Positions 25,401-36,100 of a stretch of DNA of 64,000 bases are shown piece by piece. The stretch is from Stenopsyche tienmushanensis. Taxonomy: Eukaryota > Arthropoda > Insecta > Trichoptera > Stenopsychidae. How positions within the stretch are numbered: position 1 is the stretch's first letter; the number at the start of each line of letters is the position of its first letter. The notes beneath the pieces are model-generated. The model was not told the DNA's origin. It saw nothing but the letters and a program-made list of their open reading frames with translations, and made no database searches. A program made the position numbers and the translations under genes. The stretch spans positions 434,001-498,000 of the forward strand of contig WACJ01000058.1 in assembly GCA_008973525.1 (NCBI GenBank), written 5' to 3'.

Positions 25401-28400
25401 AGAGAAGGAAAAGGGAGGGTTTTAGTCAGTAAGAAACTGACACTACCTTGGGACCATTAACTCCCAGGGTGTCTTATGAAAGATCCCACAGAAAAAAAAG
25501 GCTCACAGAGTCCCTCGTGCCATATTAGATACAGGACCGAGTGGTAGTAGACTCGTTGGAATACCTCGTTTACACTGCTATAGATAGACAAAGACGCTGC
25601 ACGTTTGGGCCATTAAAGTTGTTGTTGAAAATGCGTTGTTCGTGGCCGAGACTCTTGTATAGGGCTATGAGAACCACATAAATTCTTAATGCTAAATTCA
25701 AACATACCATTTTATTGAATTCGATGTCTGTTTATTTCTATCCAATATTTCCTGACACCACACTAAGATTTGCATTGAAATATTTCGACGACTGAAATTC
25801 GCACCAGGGAATATATTTTTAAGACAAAACGCAAAGATACATCTGAGAAACTTTTCATAAAATTTTGTAATATGTTTGTGTTCTTCTAGATCCGTGGAAT
25901 CTTCCTTGTTTTTTATTAAATCAGAAATGATTTTAATAGCCTTTAAATAGCTATTTTCCCAACGATAGAAAAGCTGAAAAAAATAATCAAATTGATTAAA
26001 TATATTGACTACAAATGCATATATTTTTAATATTGATATAAAGACTTGCCTTTTTCGTAATTCCGTATAAGTTTTGACGAAAGCTTGGAACATTAGTATT
26101 GATATTGTACGAAAGAAAGCTTTCTATCAACGATAATTCATTCTCGGTAAAATACTCTGTGGTTTTATGAGAATCCACAATCAAACCATAAGCTAATATC
26201 CTTATCTAAAAAAAATATTTTCATGATTTTTCAAAGATCAGATTTGTTCAGATCCAATATCAGAATTTAGATTAATGAAGAATATACTTCAGCAACTTGA
26301 TGGACCATAGCACAATCTAAAATATCGTATGCAATTATTCCTTTCCATAAATTGCTATTATTATCGTCACCGTAACCAGCCGAATCTAGAAATCCAACTT
26401 TTCTGGCCACATTGAGACAAACCAAAGCGCATTTGAAATGACCGTCGCTCGATAGGAAGTTATATTCTGTATCATTTTGAATGAATGATTGTATCCTAAT
26501 ATAAAAAATAAATGATTTATTTATGTGTATAATTGTCAATTCATTCAAAAAGGTTGATTTCATACATAGATGGAACTATATTTGAATCTAATTTAACCGC
26601 TTTCAGAAGTATCCCCCTGAGCGCGGTTAAAGTCAGTGATGATTCATCCTGCGTTGAATACTCGCAATGGATAAGAGCCTGAAGTACCGGATTTATCCAC
26701 GTCGTAAAGAATATATCCAGGGACACCTCGTTATAGTGCCTTGCCATTAACACTTCGAAAGCTGTAGATATCTGAAATATTTTAGAATAGTCATATAATA
26801 TAATCAAATAATATTAGATGTACCGGAAAAGAATGTCATTTTAATGACTGTTTTCAATAGTTATTTACGGTTTAGCAGCTGATCTTTTGCATGTTTTACA
26901 ACTTGTTACTAACTAGATATATAAAATATATATTAGTAGAAATTTATTAATAATACGAGGCTCGTTCACAGAGTAAGTTTCCTGGATGTATAGAAACAAA
27001 ATACAATTTTTGCACAACGAAACAGACGTTGACCAGACAGGAATTTCTTGAGGTGTAAGAAAAGATTGTACTGACTGTAGAGTGGATAATTAAACACCTC
27101 CCAGTTAGTTTAATGAATGTTTGTTTGTCCGTATTTAATGCGCTTCAATAACGTTCATTCGATTGCGATAAAACTTTGTCAACTTACTGTTTACACTTGC
27201 GGGAATAACATAGGCATAGTAAAAATATTGTATGGATGCACCATGTTGACGCATATTGGTCTGGTGAAATGAAGTTTAGGCTGCAGGGACGGGGAGAGAA
27301 AGGATGTGGGTGCAATACGATAATCAAGTTGGTCTTCGAGACAAATCCCAGCTCTTTCGAAAAACGATATTCTTTTCCGGTACACCTAATATTTACAAAC
27401 TCATAATTTGATCGCATTTCAATTAAAGATTTCCTTTTCTTACATTCAAAGAATCGCTAGAACTACCGATAGAAGATAATATGTTATCAACTAATGTATC
27501 ACTACACTGCAATAAAAATGAACAACTATATTCAGAACCTAAAGCAATTAATGCTCTATAATTGATATTCTGATTGTTCGATACATTTAATATGGTGTCG
27601 ATTAATTGTCTCGATAGTTGATTATTACCTGCAAGACAAAATAATCGCATTAACATTTAAGTATGATTAAATTAACGAATGCATTAATTCTTCATTGATT
27701 AAGTTCATAAGCTCAATAAAATTACCTTCTTTGTCGAGTATCGATGCAAACTTAACAATATTTGATAAAATCTGTACCGTTAAATGTTGCACACTATCCA
27801 CGTAATAATCCAAATGAGACCATACAAAACCGAGAAGAATGTTTGATATTTCAATGCCGACTATTGGATCTTCGATATCATGTAGAGTTTTTGATATTAA
27901 AAAAATACCTCGTGTTATAGATAAAATTACCAATGGGTCTACGGAGGATCTGAAAAAATAATTTTGCATAAAATGATAATGGAATTTATCTCATTATTTT
28001 ATACTACGAGGTAGTCTCAGAAGTATCCACCTCTTCGTTCTGGTATCTTCTACCATAGTATTATTTTTTAAACAACAACCATCATCTATATGTCAGATCA
28101 GGTGCTTCTGGGACTACCCTCGTACTGTAAGAAAATTATATTATGTATTTAATTTAATATACTTACAATGTGCTCAGTACCACTAAATATGAACTTATGA
28201 AGCATAGAGCGTTTTTATTCTCAATATTAGAGTTACAAATATCATTTAAACTGATGGTATTTATAATAGCAGTGCATATGCCTATTTTAATAATGGTTGA
28301 TTTCATCAAACTTTGAATCGTCTTCAAAATTTCGGTTTCTCCATCATTGATGGTAAAAATATATTTTAACACCTGAAAATCATTTAAAAACATTTTTTTA

Positions 28401-29606
28401 AGAATACATAAGAAGGTATTGTCATTTTTTTATATAAATGATATTTACATCAATCCACGCATTAGGTCCGAATTGAAGTCGCATAAGTAGTATTAAAATT
28501 ATACAACAATTTGCCCTATTGTCCATCGGCAAATCTTCACAATTAATAAAATTATTTGTGATTGAAAAAATTTCTTTCCAGTTTGAAATTTGAATAGAAT
28601 AATGAAATGTATAAAATTTTTGCAAAATTAAAATAAGCAATCTATTAGCGTTATGGATAAAGGAATAACATTCCATTTTTTTAGTAGGAGCCATTTCATC
28701 TCTGCCACTAAAAATTATAATATTATTTGAATATATATAACGATAAAGTATATAATATTTGATGTAATAAAATAAACCTCAAAATGTCGGAATACATTGA
28801 TAGAGCTTGCTTTAAGAATATCAACAACTTTGATAAAATTTCTTCGTAATTGTCGACAGCTTGTGGTAAAACATCAAAACAGCCGTATATTGAATTTGTT
28901 AGATTATTTACGGCTTCCCCATTTTCAAAATTTGAAGTAGAAATTAAATTCAGAAGTTCGGAAAACGTCAATAGAGCAATTTTGTCAAAATAAGATTTTT
29001 GTGAGAAGAGTAATCTTGAAAAACATATTTTATTAAAAAGACATACATATTAAATAATATAAAATGAGATTCCAAAAACAGGCTTACTTTGATGTAACAT
29101 TTCTTATAGGATGTTTTAAAGGACTTTCTAAGAATATATTTATTAAGCACTGCGTCATGATATCTTTGGATTGATCGTTTTGAGCATTTTTAATTTTTTG
29201 CGAAAGGTTTTTGACATAATCCAATTGGCTATTTCCATCTTTTGTATTTGTAAACGTGTGGATATCTAATGAAAGATCGGCTGAAAATACAAAAAGTTTG
29301 CTAGATTATCATATCAAAAGGGGCTACATAAGTTTAGGTACAATTTTCAGGTTGTCAATTTGTATTATGCAACTAAAAAATAAGACGTTGAGGCAATGGT
29401 GAACAGGTTGTTGAACATTTTGAATCCCATCAGTGAAAACAAATCAATGTTTTATAAAAGATGACTGAGACTATTAGCTAGTATTGATAAAAACACTTAC
29501 AAAAGCGCTGAATGTTGAAATCCGATAATATGACATGATTTGGAAGGGCACGCTTGGGCGAATCGCCCTTACGGATGCCCGAAACCCTCAGAGAAGGGCC
29601 ATTCAT
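19438..29606 (-). CDS. THADA: THADA (armadillo-like, DUF2428 protein)
   Basis: Homologue of human THADA and yeast Trm732, the partner for 2'-O-methylation of tRNA position 32; fly THADA also acts on SERCA and energy balance. I join 26 exons: 29606-29501, 29280-29088, 29014-28778, 28707-28449, 28372-28167, 27949-27726, 27628-27444, 26771-26566, 26495-26288, 26205-26050, 25973-25708, 24739-24616, 24530-24361, 24285-24115, 24044-23810, 23409-23213, 23137-22993, 22916-22680, 22611-22459, 22380-22252, 22181-22078, 21576-21492, 21419-21241, 21162-20378, 20112-19808, 19749-19438. Phases agree throughout: 1858 codons (human 1953). DUF2428 spans about 850-1230 ([48 protein letters not shown]), then [11 protein letters not shown]. 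Intron 10 uses a GC donor. At least six introns hold transposon debris. Confidence 0.96.
20157..20345 (-). mobile_element. LINE 3' end (tail family, copy 2) in THADA intron 24
   Basis: Begins on the plus strand with (ATC)6, the microsatellite tail of the element read backwards, followed by the block matched at 11060-11240 and 32230-32340. Only the last ~190 bases of the element are present, as expected from 5'-truncated retrotransposition. Confidence 0.75.
21626..22048. mobile_element. mariner-like element with inverted ends, THADA intron 21
   Basis: Left end GATTGTCCGGTTAAGAATAT and right end read backwards GATTGTCTTGTTAGGAATGT agree over about 20 bases and end near TCG, the usual mariner terminal pattern. 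The ~420-bp body has no intact transposase. A clear TA duplication is not visible, so the exact ends are uncertain by a few bases. Confidence 0.6.
23428..23800 (+). repeat. Transposon debris in THADA intron 15
   Basis: Three repeats overlap here. Near 23428 'gagggcgattcaaatataa' matches the mariner-type start at 59090. At 23560-23640 the block with 'ccataccgttcat' and 'cgataaaacttcgtc' matches the RTE-like tail found at 27115 and twice near 51500. At 23640-23790 'ttctggagtggcgtcattag' to 'cacggtaaccct' matches the family at 35225, 48345 and 52365. Confidence 0.6.
24880..25660 (+). mobile_element. Decayed LINE C-terminal end in THADA intron 11
   Basis: Plus-strand frames with stops and shifts carry the LINE C-terminal pattern: [17 protein letters not shown], then a zinc-knuckle-like remnant ([12 protein letters not shown]), then [13 protein letters not shown] and [13 protein letters not shown]. 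This order is usual in the last 150 codons of insect I/R1/Jockey-type LINEs. The run from 25400 to 25660 is probably its 3' UTR (ends with 'gttgttgttgaaaa'). Confidence 0.7.
27110..27200 (-). repeat. RTE-like tail fragment in THADA intron 7
   Basis: The stretch 'tttgtttgtccgtatttaat' followed by 'cgttcattcgattgcgataa' is the reverse of the two tandem copies near 51480-51690. It is a common insect interspersed repeat end. The rest of this 670-bp intron shows no coding sequence. Confidence 0.55.
28005..28124. mobile_element. Tiny mariner-type MITE in THADA intron 5
   Basis: 120 bp with inverted ends TACGAGGTAGTCTCAGAAGT and (right, read backwards) TACGAGGGTAGTCCCAGAAG. TACGAGGG is a common mariner end. 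It takes up most of the 217-bp intron without touching the splice sites. Confidence 0.7.
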
Positions 29607-30137
29607 TTTCAAACGTCAGCTGTCATACACACGTGGATAGATAATGATTATACTTTCTATCAGTGCTAAATTTTAGAAATAAATTCGTATACATTTTTAA
29701 ATATATATATTTTTTAAGATAAATAATATAAATATAATCAATGATGTCACGATAAAATAACTTAATAAAAATTATACATTTATATCATTATTCTTATATT
29801 AATTTACCATACGGCAAATAAAAAATTATTGACGTTGAATTAAATATAAAGTAATATTCGTTGTGGTGAAATCTTCATTGCAATTGTTTTAAAATAGTAT
29901 TTTCTTAATTAAATTAGTTTTTGGCGTAATAAAATTCATAATCAATAAAAATAAAGTAATGGTTCACAAGTTATGTGTTAAGGCTATAAACGGCAATCAT
30001 GAATTTAAGAAGATAATAAATCAATTCAACGAGGAGTAGGGATGTAGGTGGGGGACAGCTTGTTTTTATATTTGACGTATTGTAGGTCGGGTCTATTATC
30101 ATTGAGCTGATTTCAAGAGAAGCTGTCGGTGCGCAAA
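29607..30137. promoter_or_regulatory. Shared upstream region of THADA and ACP7
   Basis: 531 bp between divergent start codons. AT-rich apart from a GC-richer patch near 30040-30130. Probably holds both promoters. No clear TATA box or known factor site was recognised. Confidence 0.45.
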
Positions 30138-33100
30138 ATGCATTTATTAGGCATTTTGTCACTTGCATTTAGTGTCAATATCGTGGTTTGTTATGTGGGC
30201 TATCAACCAGAACAGATCCATCTGGCTTTTGGAAGTAAGTCGACGTTTTTTACATCATTTTTAAATCTAGTAAAAATATTTATATTTTATATATATTTGT
30301 TTGTTTTTACGTGTATGGTTTCGCTATTATCAAGTCTAGTATGTTTTTTTTTAATGTATATTTATCTTTTATTGTTATTGTATGTGCTATTGTGTCATGG
30401 ATCATAAATTTATATCATATCCACCTTATCGTTTAACATTCATTATTTTTTATTTCATTAAAAAATGATGTAAGCTAATATGCATATAAATATCTTTATT
30501 TATATGATAATTTAAAAAAAATTATAATATTCATACATTTGAGTGTGCATTTTCATGTAATGAATCAGATCTCTTTGTTTCTTTTTGTGTATGATGAAAT
30601 AATAGGTGCATCATTTAAAAAGAAATTCAGTTAATGTGTCATAAAGCAAACCGTTGACTTATATGTATTTGCATGATAAACATTCTGCCTTTTTACTCAG
30701 AAATATAAATATTAAATAAAAACTAAAAATTGGGCCAAATCATAAACTGCTTATTGAACAATGACAGTGTATGGGAATGAAGTTATTTGGTAAGGAAAAT
30801 AGATCAAAATAATCAGAATTAATATATAAAGTGCCATCGTCGGTAGATACTAGTAGCGGCAGTAACAATCCGCTGATGCCAATATTGGTTTCAGAAATTT
30901 AAATCGGGTATTAGAAGCTTAAGACGTGAACCGAGAACGGAAGGACCATAATTTTGATAAAAACTGGGATCCCTGTGGATCACTGTGCAAACAAATTTAT
31001 AACTAGTCGGTACGAATACGATAGGTACCGAATACAACAAAAACGAGCGATGAGACTTGTGCTACATCTTCTTGACAATATAAAATAATAATCTCCTTTT
31101 GAATAGCATTGTAATTGATGATGAGATATGGCTCATTTATGATAATATACAAAGGAAAAGTCAATGGCTTTCTCAAAAATAATTCCCAATGCCAAATCCC
31201 AAGCCTGGATTGACTATAAAAACAGTTATTTTGTGCATATGTGGTGATACGCGGGGGATAATTGATTTTTCTATTCAAATTGTTAATTGTATCAAATCTT
31301 TTCTTATAATATTTAATTGGTTGTTCAAAGAATGTTTTTGAAATGTAGAATCTGATGTTTGAATAATTAAACAATCTCAAAAAACAACGATAACAACAAC
31401 CAAGCAAATAATTCATCATATTTTAAATTAGATTTAAAAACACCACTACAATTATCTTAAAACGTATGCCGCGTTTATAGCAAATGAATGGCCTTCTTTG
31501 TGTTGATGAATTTTGTCAGTCATGCAGTGTGCAACTCTGTGATTTTGATTGAATCATCAGCGATAAAATCGAGCCGACAACTCTAATAGAGTCTATTTGT
31601 TGATACGTGGATGCAGAGTTGAAGGGTCAAAAACCGTTGATTTTAAATCCTTGGGGGAATGACGATAGAGTAGAAATATGCAATGTCATTACGCTTTAAA
31701 ATATGAATGAATATTAAAAGTAATTTATAATTATCTATTGTGATGAAAGACCATTTTAATTATATCAATAAAACTTTCAATTCAAATACATTTAAATCAT
31801 AATTATCTATTATTAATCTTTAACAATGTTTTGCAATGTAATAACGAGTTTATCCTAACGAGTTATTGATTCTGTTATAATCAAATGATTATTATAGAAT
31901 AAATATACGCTTGGGATATGAAATATAACGCAATCTTGTATGTAATAATCTCATTATAGCTTGATGAGTGTTGATCAATTATTTTCTGTTTATAAAATAC
32001 TTCTATTATCTATTTTCTAACCGGATATGTTTATCAAAGCTTCTTGCAAAATCTCCATATTTGAATAATTTCCACATCTTACTTGACAATCCAACTGCTT
32101 CCACGGCTTAAGTCGGCGCTTTGATTGAGCCACTCCAGGACTCAACGTTTCATGACGCCATTCATGTGCTTGGACTTATATATCGAATCGTTATTATGCT
32201 GAAAATACCATCCGTGGAATATGAAACGATCAAGGAAGGGGTTACATCCATCTCGTCTGTATCATACACTGACCTCCTTATTCGCTCGATATTGAAGGTA
32301 GCATGACTTTCGAGTTTCATTCAGAACGCTCACACAGCGAGTCACCTAGGTGAATATGTCGAAGGGCGTTTTCACGGCCGTCTCAATAAGGAGTGTGGGA
32401 AGTTTGTAAAGACTGAGTAGTTTTCCTTGAGAGACAATGAAAAACCACTCTTGTTGACTTTTTGATTTTACTGGAAAGGGCTTTCTGAAGTGGAAAGAAT
32501 CCTGTCCCTCATTTCCTCGTTGCCGGGCTAGGATGAAGACATTCATGATGCTTGAGTGTATCTCTGATTCACTCCTACACCAACTGAGGGTGTCTCCCTG
32601 TCCATGTGTAACTTACCCAAGCGAATTCGAGACTGAGTGCTTTACTATTTCAGGTTGACCCTGTCAGTTCGGCGATTTCAAAACGATATAGACATTGACG
32701 GAAGACAATGCTGTTAAAGATGATGATAGTATAAATATACAAAAATGTATATGAACAAACCTTATATAAGCAAATAGAGAGTTTAACTACTTAAAATTAG
32801 TTAATTGTATCCCTCAAATTTAATGATATTCTTAGACGTTAATAATAATAAGACGTAATATTGTAATAGCCTTCACTAACTTAGCGAAATGTCTGAAATA
32901 TAAACAAGCACATACATTATACCACTTATAATCCTCACTATCTACAAATTCAAATAAATTATGAAATTAGAACAAATAAAAGGTTGTTTAAAATTAATTG
33001 TATAACAAATACATGCTACGTGTGCCGTGTACTTGATGCAAACTCTTAATAAAATTCGTGAAAGTATAAATTAACATATTTTAAGCATTTAGAAGTACTA

Positions 33101-36100
33101 TATAGTATAATTAAATGAATCCAATATATAGGAGAGGAGAAAATCCTTCTTTTATAGTACTGAAATATAATATACACGATAGATGATATGCACCTTATAA
33201 TTAACAGACGTTGAAGAAATTCTATGTGCATAATGATGTGAAAACGTGCATTTCAACTTTATCAGAATTTGTATCGATGTGATGCTCGAACTTTAGAGAG
33301 GTCACATTCCAATTATGCGTTTATGCCATTGTCTTTAAAAAGCATTGTTTGAGTTAAACAGAACAAATGTGCCAAATGATTTGATTAAATTATGCAGAAA
33401 TACTGAAAATATGAAGATGTTTTCACCTATTGACCTATTGAAAATATAGTCCACGAGATTCTATCTTTGGTCAACATCTTGAGGCTGGATGTGGATAACA
33501 ATGATATGGATGAGCTCGTGGAAGCGCACAACCAGGAGCTGACTACCAAAGAGCTTACGGAGTTGCTTTGTGTTGCACAGCAAGAAGTTGTGGAGGAGAG
33601 TTGATTATAGGAATACATAGGAAAATATTGCATCGTACATTGAATCATTATCGTATTGTGAGGTTCCACAATATATCTTTTGTATGAAATTGAAATTAAC
33701 GCAATTGTAATTATAAAAATACTGAGTAGGTTGCGCCATTATCTTTATCATTTTGAATGGTGAAACGGATTGAATTTTTAGTAATGATTTCCGATTTATG
33801 ACGTGTTAATCCAGTTGTAAACCACTATTTTTATTTTACAGAGTCTGTCACTGAGATTGTTGTAACATGGTCAACAAAGGATCCGACTCCCGAATCTCAG
33901 GTAGAATTTGGGATCAAAGGATTGGAATTTGTCGCAAAAGGGAATTATACACATTTTGTCGATGGAGGTAAAATGAAGCACACACAGTACATTCATAGGG
34001 TGACATTGCCTGGATTGGAACCTGATCAAAAATATGGTATTTATTTTGTATGCTTATTCTAACGCGTATTTATACATTGGGACTAAATCATTATCATATT
34101 TAATTTGATTTTCTTGTCATGACGTAAATAGCGTGACATAGTTTTTTATTACTTTGTTGATAATGTAAAAGTTATCATGTATATTATTAACGAGAGAAAT
34201 ATTGTTATTTTAATAAATATTCAAGATGATACAAGATCTAGTACTGAAATCTTAAATGCGTATATGATGATTATATCACTGTCCGTTAATTTATTTTTGT
34301 AGATTAAGATCAAATATTTATTTACTCTAGTAATCTTTTTTATTCGTGTAAATTTTAGTATACCACTGCGGTAGTAGCTTAGGATGGTCAGCTCAATTTT
34401 GGTTTAACACGGTACCCGAAGGTGAAAATTGGAGTCCAGTGTTGGCAATTTTTGGTGATATGGGAAACGAAAATGCACAGGTAATTTTTAGATCGCTCAA
34501 GTTCAATTTTTAAATGACGATAAAATTATATCTGATTATATTTTAGTCGCTGGCACGTTTGCAAGAAGAGGCCCAACGGGATATGTATCATGCAGCAATT
34601 CATGTTGGTGATTTTGCATACGATATGGACTCTGAAAATGCTCAAATTGGCGATGCGTACATGAATCAAATACAAAATTTTGCCGGCTATCTCCCATACA
34701 TGGTGTGTCCTGGAAACCACGAGGAAGCCTAGTAAGTTATTGATTAATAATATTGGATTAAAATTAAATCAACGTGATTAATTTAACACTTTATTTTTTT
34801 ATTTTAGTAATTTCAGCAATTATAAAAATAGATTTTCAATGCCTGGAGGTTACGAGAGCATGATGTACAGCTTCAATTTGGGTCCAGTTCATTTTATATC
34901 AATTTCAACGGAATTCTACTATTTCTTGAATTATGGAATTAAGCCGCTTGTCCTTCAATATGAGTGGCTGGAAGCGGACTTACAAAATGCGAATAAAATA
35001 GAAAACAGGTTATTATACTCTATATTTTAATAATCAGCTAGTTGATACAAAAACATCAATTATATTAAGATTTTAAACATTTATATTTAAATAATCTATC
35101 TATTTATGCTGTTTATTTTCATTTGAAAAAAGATATTAACACATCTTTAGTGGGAGACTTTGATTACAGTCCTCAACATGCCGCTCTTCGTATGCGAGAG
35201 ACTGTAGTAATATGTAGATAAACTATTAATCTCTTTCAACAAAGATAAGACGACGTTCGTTCGTGTTGTCTTGAAAGCAGGCGTTTGTTTTGATAATTAA
35301 GATACTCGCATCATTCTTATCATTGACCAATTTTGTTATTCCCCCTTGACTGTTCTGGAGTGGCGTCATTAGCCGAGTCTACTCTTTCAGAAGTAAACTA
35401 GCAAGCTTGCACGGTAACCCTGTCCTTTTATTTTCGCGACAAAATATTTTTTTTCTTTCTTTTGTCCTGCTTGAAAAGATGGCTACAAATGTAAATTTTG
35501 ATTAAACTGATCCCATATAAGATGTGTTAATAGTATAAGTTAGCCCAGTTATATATTTTGTTACGTATGTTTGAATTATATCATCAGATAAATTTAAAAG
35601 AATTTAAAGCCAGCATTTTTGTTCACATTTCAAAAATTATTATCAAGAATGTAGATATTTCATGCAATCCATACAAATATATTTAGTAAATGATACAATA
35701 GAAATATTTTATTAAAGCTGCGTGTAATATAGGATTTTAATACAGACTTTTAAAGTTACATATTCTGGAGTCTGAAAATTGACACAAAACGATGGTTTTT
35801 ATTATTTTTGTTTGCACCTCTGATCAAATGCATAATTTTCCTTTAGTTTGTATGTATGATTGTTGCATAAAACTATGTTTAATAAATTAGGTTTATTTAT
35901 ATTAATATTAAATGAGATTGCAGCTAAGAATCGTTCCAAAATTTGCTCTATTTTGCTGATGTCGGAATACGTAAAATTTTGGTTATACGTATGTAAATTG
36001 TATTTTTATTGTGATGATGTACTATTTCCCAAATTGATTAAAAAAAAGTGTTAATCAATTATTTAAACATGTTATGTTTTATAAATACGTGTGCGGCAGG

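Noticed and set aside
31003..31419. 138-codon open frame on the minus strand in ACP7 intron 1
   Set aside because: No recognisable domain, biased to Tyr/Ile/Asn/Phe as random AT-rich DNA gives, and no start or splice context.
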